In this document: in pieces, positions 8,785-19,900 of the stretch
How positions within the stretch are numbered: the stretch's first letter is position 1
Layout: the number at the start of each line of letters is the position of its first letter
Notes under the pieces: model-generated
What the model saw: only the letters and a program-made list of their open reading frames with translations
Told to the model about the DNA's origin: nothing
Database searches by the model: none
Position numbers and translations under genes: made by a program
Source: a virus
Virus record (IMG/VR): IMGVR_UViG_3300032291_003663
Coordinates: 1-64,000 of that record
Direction: 5' to 3' (one strand)
Length of the DNA stretch: 64,000 nt

Positions 8785-9195
8785 ATGGCATACTCAGATA
8801 AAGTAATAGATCATTATTCTAACCCTAAAAACGTAGGGACTCTAGATAAATCTAAATTAAATGTTGGAACCGGACTAGTTGGAGCACCTGAGTGCGGTGA
8901 TGTAATGCGTTTACAAATTGAAGTAGAAAATAATATCATCATTGATGCTAAATTTAAAACATTTGGATGTGGATCCGCTATTGCTGCTTCTTCATTAGCA
9001 ACTGAATGGTTAAAAGGTATGACAATAGATGAAGCTATTAAAATGGATAATATGGAATTAGTTGAAGAATTAAATCTTCCACCTGTAAAAATCCACTGTT
9101 CTGTATTAGCAGAAGATGCTATAAAAGCAGCTATCAATGATTACAGGGTAAAAAACGGACAACAAGAATTAATATTCGAAGCTTCACACGTGTAG
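8785..9195 (+). CDS. iscU: IscU/NifU-type iron-sulfur scaffold
   Basis: 136 residues. All three cluster-ligand cysteines are present: Cys37 in GAPECGD (with Asp39), Cys62 in FGCGSAIA, and Cys105 in KIHCSVLAE. The LPPVK motif recognised by HscA-type chaperones appears as NLPPVKIHC. The protein assembles [2Fe-2S] clusters. It is followed after 11 bases by an A-type carrier. No cysteine desulfurase is seen, so host IscS or SufS would supply sulfur. Scaffold genes are uncommon in phages. Confidence 0.9.
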   Translation: MAYSDKVIDHYSNPKNVGTLDKSKLNVGTGLVGAPECGDVMRLQIEVENNIIIDAKFKTFGCGSAIAASSLATEWLKGMTIDEAIKMDNMELVEELNLPPVKIHCSVLAEDAIKAAINDYRVKNGQQELIFEASHV

Positions 9196-9206
9196 AATCA
9201 AAAACC

Positions 9207-9539
9207 ATGGTAACAGTAAGTAGTAAGGCATTAGATCATATTATATCTTTAATGATGGAAAAAGATATTACCCCCGATACACATAATTTAAGAGTAGGTG
9301 TAAAGGGTGGAGGATGTAGTGGTTTATCTTATGTAATGGATTTTGATGATAAAATAGATCCCCTAGATGAAGTAGTTAAAACAGAAGCTGGATTAAAAAT
9401 TTTGATAGACAAAAAATCGGTCTTATATTTATTTGGCACTGAATTAGATTTTAGTGATGGACTAAATGGAAAAGGATTTCAATTTATTAATCCAAATGCT
9501 TCACGAACATGTGGTTGCGGTGAATCATTTGCAGTATAA
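9207..9539 (+). CDS. iscA: A-type iron-sulfur carrier (IscA/ErpA/SufA family)
   Basis: 110 residues. Family signature GVKGGGCSGLSY (Cys37) and C-terminal TCGCGESF (Cys102, Cys104) are intact. Such proteins pass clusters from a scaffold to apo-enzymes, often for [4Fe-4S] maturation. Paired with the IscU homolog. Likely clients in this window are the queE product, the RfbH-type dehydrase (38766) and the nuclease (27589). Confidence 0.9.
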   Translation: MVTVSSKALDHIISLMMEKDITPDTHNLRVGVKGGGCSGLSYVMDFDDKIDPLDEVVKTEAGLKILIDKKSVLYLFGTELDFSDGLNGKGFQFINPNASRTCGCGESFAV

Positions 9540-9548
9540 ATCTACAAT

Positions 9549-10109
9549 ATGAAAAAACAATATATTACTAGAAAAGGTAACTTCGATTCTGGTCATAGAG
9601 TTATGAATGAAAGTATGAAATGTTTTAATATTCATGGTCATACCTATCTATACGAGTTAGAATTTGAATTTAATGAAATGGAAGAAATTGGTTATGCTAT
9701 TGATTTTAAAGAAATTAAACGCATAGGATGTCAATGGATTGATGATATTTTAGATCATGGAATGATATTAAATCCCCAAGATACACTATTGATTGAAACA
9801 ACAAAATCATACGGTTCTAAATTATGGCTGATGAGTCTAAATGGGGAAGGTAATTACTGCAACCCATCAGTAGAAAATATAGCTAAAGAAATATTCTTAG
9901 CAATGGATGTATTATTTCATTCCTACAAAAATATAGGCGTCCACAAAATAACGATCTACGAAACTCCAAACTGTTACACTACATGCATCTTAGAATCTCT
10001 ATCAGATAAGGAAAAAATGAACTGGAGTAAAGTAAGATTTAATGAAGTAAAACAATATGCTGATGCAAAAGGTATATTAGAATACGATGATAGAAAAATA
10101 AAAAAATAA
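9549..10109 (+). CDS. queD: 6-carboxytetrahydropterin synthase (QueD/PTPS family)
   Basis: 186 residues. FDSGHRVM (His16) and CFNIHGHTY (Cys25, His29, His31) supply the catalytic Cys and the three zinc histidines. PSVENIAKEI near 116 and ITIYETPNC near 141 match the C-terminal family signatures. It converts dihydroneopterin triphosphate, made by FolE, into carboxy-tetrahydropterin, the QueE substrate. Longer than the 120-residue bacterial enzyme because of extra loops. Confidence 0.9.
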   Translation: MKKQYITRKGNFDSGHRVMNESMKCFNIHGHTYLYELEFEFNEMEEIGYAIDFKEIKRIGCQWIDDILDHGMILNPQDTLLIETTKSYGSKLWLMSLNGEGNYCNPSVENIAKEIFLAMDVLFHSYKNIGVHKITIYETPNCYTTCILESLSDKEKMNWSKVRFNEVKQYADAKGILEYDDRKIKK

Positions 10110-10113
10110 AGTT

Positions 10114-10650
10114 ATGTTAAATGCAAAACAAATAGTAGATGAAGGTTTACTCTTTCTAGAACACACAAAAGGCAAACCAGCACAAGTTGGGTACGATTTA
10201 TCTCTCAAAGCCGTACAAAAAGTTGGTAACAAAATTGGTGGTGGAGTTTATAACCTATCTAGAGGTGGTGTAATCGGTAAAATATTAAAAGATAAAACTG
10301 AACTTACTACGTATACCCCAATTGATCCTATCAACTTAGATGGAGATAGAGGATGGTTACTACATGAAGGTGTATATGATATTACCTTTAATGAAGGATG
10401 TAATATACCTGATAATAGAGTAGCGTTTATTAAGCAACGCTCATCATTATACCGTAATGGTGCTATAATTAATAGTCCTGTATTTGATCCCGGCTTTAAA
10501 ACCGAATTTATGGGCACATTATTATATGTACATGAAACAATATTCATTGAACAAGATGCTAGAGTAGCACAAATTTATTTTCATGAGTGTGTTTCTGCTG
10601 AAAAATATGATGGACAGTGGCAAGGAGATAAGCAAAGAGGTTCGCTCTAA
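10114..10650 (+). CDS. dCTP deaminase / dUTPase superfamily protein
   Basis: 178 residues. Trimeric dUTPase-fold signatures are clear: FIKQRSSLYRNGA near 107-119, SPVFDPGF near 123-130, ARVAQIYFHE near 152-161 and YDGQWQG near 166-172. The segment where dCTP deaminases have the catalytic Glu (LEFYN) reads LLYVHE here, so dUTP hydrolysis or a modified activity is possible. It likely balances pyrimidine nucleotides for the AT-rich phage DNA. Confidence 0.8.
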   Translation: MLNAKQIVDEGLLFLEHTKGKPAQVGYDLSLKAVQKVGNKIGGGVYNLSRGGVIGKILKDKTELTTYTPIDPINLDGDRGWLLHEGVYDITFNEGCNIPDNRVAFIKQRSSLYRNGAIINSPVFDPGFKTEFMGTLLYVHETIFIEQDARVAQIYFHECVSAEKYDGQWQGDKQRGSL

Positions 10651-10689
10651 TATATATGTATAGCAAATAAATTAGTTATATAAATCGTT

Positions 10690-11973
10690 ATGTCAAGGAA
10701 AAAATCTTCAAAAGATACAATATTTGTACAAATAGCCTCTTATAGGGATCCTGAATTATTACCTACTATTAAAGACATGTTAGCTAATGCTAAATGGCCT
10801 GAAAATTTAAGAGTATGTATTGCTTGGCAACATGCCGATGACGATACATGGGATAATTTAGATGAATATAAAGAAGATCCACGCTTTAAAATAATGGATA
10901 TCCATTATAAAGATGCTAAAGGTGTTTGTTGGGCTAGAAATAGACTGCAAAGACAATATAGCGGCGAAACTTATACTCTACAGTTGGATTCTCATCACCG
11001 ATTTTCTAAAGATTGGGATGAAACTTTAATCAATATGTTAAAGGATCTTCAAGCAAAAGGTCATAAAAAACCACTACTAACAGCTTATTTACCTGGATAT
11101 TTTCCAAACAATGATCCACAAGGTAGAAATATAGAAGTTTGGCATACTAATTACGATAGATTTATGCCTGAAGGTCCTATATTCATAGTTCCTTGCTATA
11201 TAGAAAATTGGCAAAAATTAACTGAACCTATTCCTGCAAGATTTTATTCGGGGCATTTTGGATTTACCTTAGGACAGTTTACTTACGAGGTACCTCATGA
11301 TCCTGATTTGTATTTTCATGGAGAAGAAACATCAATATCTGCTAGAGCATATACTAATGGATATGATTTATTTCATCCACATAAACCTGTTATCTGGCAT
11401 GAATATACTAGAGAAGGAAAAACACGTCATTGGGATGATCATCAATTTTCTCCTTTAGATAAACTTTCATTTAAAAAATATAGAGCATTATTCGGTATAG
11501 ATGATGAGAGTAGAGAAGAATTTGATTTTGTGGGTGTTGATTTAGGAAAAGAACGTACATTAGCTGATTTTGAAAAATATATTGGTGTAGATTTTAAAGG
11601 TAAAAGAGTACAAAGACATACTCTAGATCAACAATTACTTCCTATGTTTTATAAAGATGAAAAAACATGGGAAAAAGGATTTGTAAAAAAATTCAAATAC
11701 TGTATTGATGTTTATAAAGGTTCTGTAACGGAAACAGATTATGATTGTTGGGTAGTAGCCTTTAAAGATAAAAATGGAACTGAAATACTTAGAGCAGATG
11801 CGGATGCTCATGAAATTATAAGAATAAAATCAGGCTCTACAGATCATGATCAATTTTACCATATTTGGAGAGAATTTGAATGTGATGAAACACCAGATAG
11901 TTGGTTATTGTGGCCACATAGTATATCTAAAGAATGGAATCATGAAATTATTGAAAATAAAATACCTAGATAA
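10690..11973 (+). CDS. GT60-like (GlcNAc-transferase family) glycosyltransferase, copy 1
   Basis: 427 residues. IFVQIASYRDPELLPTI near residue 11, GVCWARN near 78 and LQLDSHHRFSKDWD near 97-110 are the hallmarks of the PF11397 family related to Skp1 GlcNAc-transferases; D-S-H is the metal-binding motif. The C-terminal third is unassigned. Its stop overlaps the start of a second family member (TAATG), so the two form a tandem pair. The acceptor is unknown. Confidence 0.8.
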   Translation: MSRKKSSKDTIFVQIASYRDPELLPTIKDMLANAKWPENLRVCIAWQHADDDTWDNLDEYKEDPRFKIMDIHYKDAKGVCWARNRLQRQYSGETYTLQLDSHHRFSKDWDETLINMLKDLQAKGHKKPLLTAYLPGYFPNNDPQGRNIEVWHTNYDRFMPEGPIFIVPCYIENWQKLTEPIPARFYSGHFGFTLGQFTYEVPHDPDLYFHGEETSISARAYTNGYDLFHPHKPVIWHEYTREGKTRHWDDHQFSPLDKLSFKKYRALFGIDDESREEFDFVGVDLGKERTLADFEKYIGVDFKGKRVQRHTLDQQLLPMFYKDEKTWEKGFVKKFKYCIDVYKGSVTETDYDCWVVAFKDKNGTEILRADADAHEIIRIKSGSTDHDQFYHIWREFECDETPDSWLLWPHSISKEWNHEIIENKIPR

Positions 11974-13268
11974 TGAAAAAAGTACGCCTAAAAAAAATAT
12001 TCATCCATCTACCAGCATACAGAGAACCCGAATTAGTTCCTACAATTAAATCGGCCTTAGAGAATGCTACACATCCTGATAGATTAGTATTTGGTATTTG
12101 TAGACAATTTAACCCTGAAGATGGATTTGATAATGTAGATGAATTTAGAAATGATTCTCGTTTTAGAATAATGGATATTCATTACACACAAGCTAAAGGA
12201 TTACCATACGCTCGCTACCAGATTAATACAATGTTACAAGATGAAGAATATATCTGTCAACTTGACTCACATCATAGATTTGCTGAGGGTTGGGATGTAA
12301 CATTGATTGAAATGCATGATCAATTAAAGGATAAAGGCGTTAAAAAACCGATATTAGCAGCATACTTACCATATTATAATCCATTTGATGATCCGGCTGG
12401 AAGAACGATGGAACCTTGGCAACAAACATTTGCATGTTTTTATCCTCATGGTACTATATTCATTAGACCTTCATTATTACATGGATGGCAAGATATGACT
12501 GAACCACCTCCATCAAGATTTCTATCAGGACATTTTTGCTTCGCTGATGGACATTGGGCTAAAACAGTATTGCATGATCCCGATATCTATTTTAGTGGTG
12601 AAGAATTAAATTTAACTGTTCGTTCATATACTCACGGGTATGATTTATTTCACCCACATAAATTAGTTATATGGCATGCCACAATGCGTGAAGAAAGAGA
12701 TGGTATATTAGTATGGGATGATCAACATAAACGAGGTGAAGATTGGTGGACTCAACAAAATATTGCTCGCTCTAAAATTAGACAACTATTAGGTACTGAA
12801 GATAATGGATTTGACTTAACAGGATTTGATTTGGGAACTGAACGTACATTACGTGATTACGAAAAATATGCTGGTATACACTTTGGAAAAAGATCAGTAC
12901 AACGCTTTACGTATGATAATAATTATCCTCCTAATCCGGTAATTGAAGATGAAAAAGAATGGGAAGATTCATTTATGTTTTCTTTCTACCATTGTATACA
13001 ACTTAATAAGAGTCATTTTAAACATGATGACTATGATTTCTGGGTTTGTGCTTTTGATGATGAAGATGGAAAAGAAATATGGAGAGAAGATTACCAAGAA
13101 CACCAGATTAAAAATATACTAGCATCTGATGGAGAATGGTACAATGAAGAAAAATTCTTCTTAATAGATAAAATACCGGCACGTTGGGTTATATGGGCAC
13201 ATAGTAAATCTCAAGGATGGGCTGAAAGAATTGAAGAACAAACCAACTATAATTATAAAATACAGTAA
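11973..13268 (+). CDS. GT60-like (GlcNAc-transferase family) glycosyltransferase, copy 2
   Basis: 431 residues, alignable along the whole length with the preceding gene: IHLPAYREPELVPTI near 11, GLPYAR near 76, CQLDSHHRF near 95-103, FDLGTERTL near 280. The two probably arose by duplication and may add successive sugars. The divergence is too large for a recent copy. Confidence 0.8.
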   Translation: MKKVRLKKIFIHLPAYREPELVPTIKSALENATHPDRLVFGICRQFNPEDGFDNVDEFRNDSRFRIMDIHYTQAKGLPYARYQINTMLQDEEYICQLDSHHRFAEGWDVTLIEMHDQLKDKGVKKPILAAYLPYYNPFDDPAGRTMEPWQQTFACFYPHGTIFIRPSLLHGWQDMTEPPPSRFLSGHFCFADGHWAKTVLHDPDIYFSGEELNLTVRSYTHGYDLFHPHKLVIWHATMREERDGILVWDDQHKRGEDWWTQQNIARSKIRQLLGTEDNGFDLTGFDLGTERTLRDYEKYAGIHFGKRSVQRFTYDNNYPPNPVIEDEKEWEDSFMFSFYHCIQLNKSHFKHDDYDFWVCAFDDEDGKEIWREDYQEHQIKNILASDGEWYNEEKFFLIDKIPARWVIWAHSKSQGWAERIEEQTNYNYKIQ

Positions 13269-14213
13269 ATGAATTTAATATTTGAATATGCTTTTGATGG
13301 AGGAGGGAATCAGGGGTTTAGATATGTTTTTGATAGCATATATGAAACTATAAAAATTCATTACCCTGAGGTGAATTTATCTAGAGTACATACAAGAGAA
13401 CTCTATAAAGAATGTGACAGTCCTTGTGGTAGATGTGGTATATCAACATTAAAAATAATTAATGCTGATAATGATAAAACAACCGTGCTTAATTTCTGGG
13501 ATAGAGGAGTAGAAGTTATGATGCATGATTTTGGTTGGCAAACTCTTAATGTAGTTCATGTTATTGGAGGTTTAGGTATTTACTTAACAGTTGAGGAAAT
13601 TAAAGAAAAATATAATGTTAAATTTGATCCCTTTTTATATCCATTAGAACAACTAACATCATATGATTATATCCAACAATATAGAAAACCATATGTACTA
13701 GATGAAAAAATAAAAAAAGCATGTTTTATAGGTTGGGTTTACGATTCTAGAAAGCAAATAACAGATATACTTCAAAAACATCCTTTATTTGATATCTATG
13801 ACACTAATGCTGGATTAAGAGGAGAAAACTACTATGAAAAAATGAGCCAATATGCTATGACTTTATCTCTTAATGGTAACGGAGAGTGGTGTTTAAGAGA
13901 TGTAGAATCAATGGGGTTAGGAATCCCAACACTACGATCAGAAATGAAAACACCATTTTATAAAGGATTACTTCCTGGAATAAACTATATAAAAGGCACT
14001 GAACCTTCAGAAAATGCTTTCATGACATACTACGGTATACCATTTAAAGAAACAGCGGATAGATTTATAGAAGCGGCTGAAAGAACAATTAGTAACGAAG
14101 ATTTATTAAATTCTATATCTAAAAACAATTTAGAATATTATGACAATTATCTACATCTCGATAATATAGTAAAAGAATTTTTTAATGTTTTTGATTTAGA
14201 AATTTTAAAATAA
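13269..14213 (+). CDS. putative GT-B glycosyltransferase
   Basis: 314 residues. The C-terminal half has a UDP-sugar-binding-like segment, WCLRDVESMGLGIPTLRSE near 213-231, resembling the E-x7-E region of GT4-type enzymes. A CGRCG knuckle occurs near residue 51. Begins directly after the GT60 pair. Family placement is tentative. Confidence 0.5.
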   Translation: MNLIFEYAFDGGGNQGFRYVFDSIYETIKIHYPEVNLSRVHTRELYKECDSPCGRCGISTLKIINADNDKTTVLNFWDRGVEVMMHDFGWQTLNVVHVIGGLGIYLTVEEIKEKYNVKFDPFLYPLEQLTSYDYIQQYRKPYVLDEKIKKACFIGWVYDSRKQITDILQKHPLFDIYDTNAGLRGENYYEKMSQYAMTLSLNGNGEWCLRDVESMGLGIPTLRSEMKTPFYKGLLPGINYIKGTEPSENAFMTYYGIPFKETADRFIEAAERTISNEDLLNSISKNNLEYYDNYLHLDNIVKEFFNVFDLEILK

Positions 14214-14219
14214 CAAACA

Positions 14220-15263
14220 ATGGATAAACCAATTATTTCTCTTTGGGGATTCGGCCCTTCATACCGTAAAAGAATTAAACTTAACATTTTAGAAGCCATT
14301 AATTCGGGGTATGATGGTATTATGGATTATGTTATTTTAACAGATTATCCTGAAGATTTTACTGAGTTTGCAGAACAAACTGGTAAAATTAAAGCTATTA
14401 TTGATATTAAGGAAGCTAGAAAAGATTACCCTTGGTCTGAGGAATTAGAATGTATTCCTTCTACAATAATTGATGAAAAGGAATATGCAAAACAATATCT
14501 TAATAATTTACATCAAGATAAACTTTTCTCATATAGTCTTCATAGATTTTCATTTCCAACAATTTCTAAATTAGGATACAATAAAATTGTATTCATGGAT
14601 GGGGATGTAAAAATTAAATATGAAAAAATAGTAGACGGTACTATAAGCGAAGAAGACTTCTGGGCAGAATTTAATACTCCTGTAAATACAATGAAGGGTA
14701 TTGTAGCTGAAAAAGTTCATATTGAACGTATTACTTCTAATTTTAAATGGGCTAGAGCTATGGGCTCTGACCAGTCAGCATATTCTTTACAGTTGAGCTC
14801 TATTATTATCAACGAATTAAATAAAAAGTATGGTACAAATAAATTTCCACTAGTTACTGAACTTAACATTACTGAAGGTCCTTTTAGATATTATCATTTA
14901 GAATCTCCTGAAAAAGTACAAGAAGTATTCGATATATGGAATGAATGTATTAATATGATATGGTCTAATAATTTCTTTAAAAATTGTCAACGATGTGGGG
15001 GGTATATGCTATGTGACTATATGCCTGTAGGTATAGCTAATTTATATTGTGGGGTAAACGTACTAAATTTCCCAAATGTAATATTTAATATTCACATTCA
15101 TTATGAAGACAGATATTTTCTCCCAATAGCAGGAGCACCAGGACTCGGAACTCCATTTGTTGCTAGTAATACTCAAGAGGAATTTATGGAAAATAATAAA
15201 GAATTAAAGAAAGTATTAGAAGAAAGAAACGCATGGCCACATCAAGAACCTAACTATCAATAA
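14220..15263 (+). CDS. putative GT-A glycosyltransferase-like protein
   Basis: 347 residues. KIVFMDGDVKI near residues 121-131 is a D-x-D-type metal site after a hydrophobic strand, as in GT8-like enzymes. The segment around YDYMP... (CGGYMLCDYMPVG near 259-271) is cysteine-rich. Starts six bases after the previous gene. Substrate unknown. Confidence 0.5.
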   Translation: MDKPIISLWGFGPSYRKRIKLNILEAINSGYDGIMDYVILTDYPEDFTEFAEQTGKIKAIIDIKEARKDYPWSEELECIPSTIIDEKEYAKQYLNNLHQDKLFSYSLHRFSFPTISKLGYNKIVFMDGDVKIKYEKIVDGTISEEDFWAEFNTPVNTMKGIVAEKVHIERITSNFKWARAMGSDQSAYSLQLSSIIINELNKKYGTNKFPLVTELNITEGPFRYYHLESPEKVQEVFDIWNECINMIWSNNFFKNCQRCGGYMLCDYMPVGIANLYCGVNVLNFPNVIFNIHIHYEDRYFLPIAGAPGLGTPFVASNTQEEFMENNKELKKVLEERNAWPHQEPNYQ

Positions 15264-15275
15264 TAAAATAAAAAA

Positions 15276-16907
15276 ATGGCAAATATAGGCTACTACGGAT
15301 CACATAATGCCGCGATCGCTGTAGAAGAAAACGGCAAAATACTAACAGTAATAGAAATAGAAAGATTTTTAGGGTATAAAAATATAGGGGTAGCTCAATA
15401 TAAAACTCCTAAACATAAAAATGCTAGAGACTTTACTCAAATAGTTACAGATGTACTTGATTTTATAAAAAAAGAACACAATATTAGTCATTTTGATAAT
15501 TGTATCTTTACTAGTACAGATGTAGTTATAGGAAATACATTATATCAAACTCATGAAGTTATCAAAGCTAATAATTATATAAGTTATACTCACCATTTAA
15601 CTCATGCTGCTGGTGCTTTTTACCAATCACCTTATAAAGAAGCAATTGTATTTTCATTTGATGGAGGAGGAAATGATGGTAAATTTAATATATATCACTG
15701 TTTAAGAGGCCAAGAACCAGCATTGCTAGAACATATTACTAATCCTATTTTAGGTAGTCCTCATATTGGATATGATTTAGGATTTCCATATATGTTAATA
15801 GGTCATTACTTAAATGATATTGATTTTGAAGGATTAAGTGAAGGAAATTTAGTATATTCCGGTAAAATAATGGGTCTAGTTTCTTATGGTGAAGTAAGAG
15901 AAGAATGGTTAGATGATTTTATTGAGTTTTATAAAAATGACCCCAATGGAAACAATTATCAAGAAATAATAGATAAATTAGGTGAAAAAATAGGTATTAA
16001 ATTTGATACTAATAATAGATTAAAAGAAAAAATAGCATATGATGTAGCTGCTACTTCTCAAAGAGCATTTGAAGAATGTTTCTTAGAAATAGCCAAGCCA
16101 TATTTTGATTTATTTCCCGATATGCCTATTTGTATTACCGGAGGATGTGGTTTGAATATTTTACTAAATACTAGATTAGTAAATGAATTTAATAAAGAAT
16201 TATTTGTAGGTCCTGTACCTAATGATTGCGGGCTAGCAGTAGGATTATTAGCTAATTTTGTAAAACCTGAAGAACCATTTGATGTAACGTATGCTGGTTT
16301 ACCTTTATTAGATAGAAATATGTTTCAATATTATTTTAATCATTCAACTTGGTGGAAAGATGAATTAGATATGAAAGAAGTAATTAAGGATTTAGTTGAA
16401 GGTAAAATTATCGGTGTGGTAAGAGATAAAAGTGAACATGGTCCTCGAGCATTAGGAAACCGAAGTATAATATGTAACCCTTCCCTTCCTGAAATGAAGG
16501 ATATACTGAATGCTAAAGTAAAACATAGAGAATGGTATAGACCCTTTGCTCCGGTTGTACGTTTAGAAGATGTAAATAAGTATTTTGAATGGGATAGGGA
16601 ATCAAGATGGATGTCATATGCTCCTATAGTTAGAAAAAAATGGAGAAAAAAATTAGCAGCAATTACACATGTTGATAATACGGCTCGTGTTCAAACTGTA
16701 ACTAGAGAACAAAATCCTTGGTTGTATGATCTTATTACAAAATTTGAGGAAACGACAGGAATAGGTGTTATATTGAATACATCTTTTAACGTTAATAGAA
16801 TGCCAATATTAACAACATTAAAAGATGCCTTTACAGTATTTGAACAAACAGAAATGGATAGATTAATTATAGAAGACAATTACATTAAAAAATATTTAAC
16901 TTTATAA
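15276..16907 (+). CDS. carbamoyltransferase (NodU/CmcH family)
   Basis: 543 residues, full length for the family. N-terminal YrdC-Kae1-like domain: GYYGSHNAAIAV near 5-16, YTHHLTHAAGAFYQS near 104-118 with metal-binding histidines, FSFDGGGNDG near 127-136 and ITGGCGLN near 288. The C-terminal part has SEHGPRALGNRSI near 387-399. These enzymes transfer carbamoyl from carbamoyl phosphate to sugar hydroxyls via a carbamoyl-adenylate. Among glycosyltransferases, the target is most likely a sugar residue. Confidence 0.9.
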   Translation: MANIGYYGSHNAAIAVEENGKILTVIEIERFLGYKNIGVAQYKTPKHKNARDFTQIVTDVLDFIKKEHNISHFDNCIFTSTDVVIGNTLYQTHEVIKANNYISYTHHLTHAAGAFYQSPYKEAIVFSFDGGGNDGKFNIYHCLRGQEPALLEHITNPILGSPHIGYDLGFPYMLIGHYLNDIDFEGLSEGNLVYSGKIMGLVSYGEVREEWLDDFIEFYKNDPNGNNYQEIIDKLGEKIGIKFDTNNRLKEKIAYDVAATSQRAFEECFLEIAKPYFDLFPDMPICITGGCGLNILLNTRLVNEFNKELFVGPVPNDCGLAVGLLANFVKPEEPFDVTYAGLPLLDRNMFQYYFNHSTWWKDELDMKEVIKDLVEGKIIGVVRDKSEHGPRALGNRSIICNPSLPEMKDILNAKVKHREWYRPFAPVVRLEDVNKYFEWDRESRWMSYAPIVRKKWRKKLAAITHVDNTARVQTVTREQNPWLYDLITKFEETTGIGVILNTSFNVNRMPILTTLKDAFTVFEQTEMDRLIIEDNYIKKYLTL

Positions 16908-16918
16908 AATAAAAAAAT

Positions 16919-19900
16919 ATGGATTTAACTTTTTACATTGAAAAGTATGGTTCTGATAAAAGAGCAAGCCGATACACCCTTATATACCATCCCTTACTTA
17001 ATCATCTAAGAGATACTACTAATGCCGTTTTAGAAATTGGAGTAGGAACATATCAACCTGAAATACCAAGTACATTTGTTGGTAATGCTCATTTATATCC
17101 CCATTATACTCCCGGTGGATCATTAAGAGCTTGGAGAGATTATTTCCCTAATGCTAATGTGTACGGAGTAGATATAGCAGAAGATTGTAGACTTGAAGAA
17201 GATAGAATTAAAACATTCATTTTTAGTTCATTAGACAATGAAAAATGTGATAGCTTACTTCCAAATTTTCAATTTGATCTTATTGTAGATGATGGTCTCC
17301 ATACTGCTTTAGCACAAATAACAACATTAAAAAATCTATTTAAACGAGTTAAAGCTAATGGATATTATATTATTGAAGATGTTGGTGGTGGGGGTGATGG
17401 TGTTGATATAATAGAAGTATATAATAATGATCTTAAACAGATTATAGAGGGTCATGAATATCATCATGCTGGAAATGCTATTTTTATTAGAAAAAATTAT
17501 AGCGGAGCAGGAGAAATATCCTCATATGCTGAGTTTTTAGAAAGAAATTCACCTATGCCTTACGAAGAAGCTTTAATTCCTATGGAAACACCAGCTCCTG
17601 CTCCTGTTGTTCTTCCTAATACAAATTTAAAAGAAATATTTCAAGATGTTTATACAAATTGGAGATTTGGAGGATGGCCTGAAAGTAAAAGTGGTGGAGG
17701 TAGCACCATGGAAGAAACAGAAATAATTAGACAACAGATTAAACAATTAGTTAAAGATAAAGAAATTAAATCTGTAGTTGATGTTCCGTGTGGTGACTTT
17801 AATTGGATGAAAGATATAGTATATAGTTTTGAAAGCTATACTGGTTGCGATATTGTCCCTGGACTTATAGCAGACAATCAAAAATATGCAAATCAAATAA
17901 TCAAATTCCAGGAACTTGATTTAACACAAGGCAACATACCAGAGGCTGATTTGTTAATAGTAAGAGACGTTATAGGACATCTTACGTTAAATGATGGAAA
18001 AAAAATAGTAGAAAATATTTTAAAATCAAAATGTAAGTATCTTTTAACAACAACATGGTATAGTTTAGAAGATGAAAAGTATTATGAAAAACATACTAAT
18101 TTTGATCGTGAAGTAACTTTAGATAGACAATGGGAAGCAGGAGCGGCACAGTTTTATCCTGTATGCTTACATAGTACTCCTTTTAATTTTCCTAAACCTG
18201 AGTTTTATATTGAAGAAAAACCTAAGGTAGACGGATATGAAAATGGAGTAAGAAAAGGATTAGCATTCTATGAAATAAGTAAATTAAGAGAACAAACCAA
18301 ACTCTCGGCATCAATTCCCGAAATTGAAGCAACTGAAGATCTAACATTAGTAACAGGATTATGGAACATAAATAGACCAGGTAGAGATTTTAATCATTAT
18401 ATTGAAAATTTTAAAAAATTCCTAGACATACCTGTAAAAATGTTCATATACATTCCCGCTGAGTATGAATACTTAGTATGGGAAAAACGTTCTAGAAAAA
18501 ATACATATGTTAAAATATTTGAACTAGATGATATTAAAAATAATTACTATTCTCCATTTTGGGACGCAACTCAAAAGATAAGAACCAACCCTGAATGGTA
18601 TAACCAAGCAGGATGGCTTCCTGGTAGCCCTCAAGCATCTAATGAATGGTATAATCCAATTGTACAATCTAAAATGTTTATGTTGCATGATGCTAAAATA
18701 ATGAATGTATTTGATACTGATTATTTCCTATGGTTGGATGCTGGTATTACAAATACAGTATATGAAAAATACTTTACAGAACATAAATGCCTAGATAAAA
18801 TAATTCCATATCTAAAAACATTCTTATTTGTAAGTTACCCATACCAGGCAAATAATGAAATACATGGGTTTGATTTTAAAACAATTAATAGATATGCTCG
18901 TGAAGAAGTAAAAAATATTTGTAGAGGTGGATTATTTGGTGGACATAAAGATTATATTAGTGAAGCTAGTTCAACATATTATGCTTTATTACAAGATACT
19001 TTAAATACGGGCTATATGGGTACGGAAGAGAGTCTCTTTAGTATTATGGCTTATTTAGAACCTCACATTTATAGACGTTATGCTTTAGAAGATAATGGCT
19101 TAATAGTAAAATTCACACAAGCTTTATTAGATGATCAAGTACAATTAGAAAATAATGGTAATCGTGCTCATGTTTTACCTAAAGGCACGTACAATGAATC
19201 AACAGATAAAACATCATTATATATGCTTACCTTTAATTTTCCTGAACAGATTGAACATACACTAGCTACATGGCAGGCAAATTCACCTGATTGGTTAAAT
19301 AAACCATCCCAAAAAATATTAATTGATAATTCTACAGATCCACAAGCTAGAATTGGTAACAAAGCAATAGCAGATAAATATGGGTTTGAACATATTATAA
19401 TGCATGAGAATAAAGGTATTAATGGTGGGAGATTATTTGCTGCTGAACACTTTGACAAATCAGATAGTGACTATTATTTCTTCTTTGAAGATGATATGGG
19501 ATTTTATCCATCAACTGAAACAGAACTTTGTAGAAATGGATTTAGAAAATATGTCCCTAATCTATATAAGGCAGTCCATGAAATAATGGCTAGAGAAGAT
19601 CTTGACTTTTTAAAACTATCATATACTGAAGTGTACATGGACAATAATATTCAGGTATCATGGTATAATGTTCCTCAAAGTGTAAGAAGTTATACATGGC
19701 CTGATTATGATCAACTCCCAATTAATGGATTAGATCCTTATGCTCCTAGAACTAAATTTGATAAAATAGAAGTACATAATGGATTATCTTACATAACAGG
19801 AGAAATATATTATGCAAACTGGCCTATGATTGTAAATAAAAAGGGTAACTATAAAATGTTCCTCGAAACAAAATGGGATAACCCATTTGAACAAACATGG

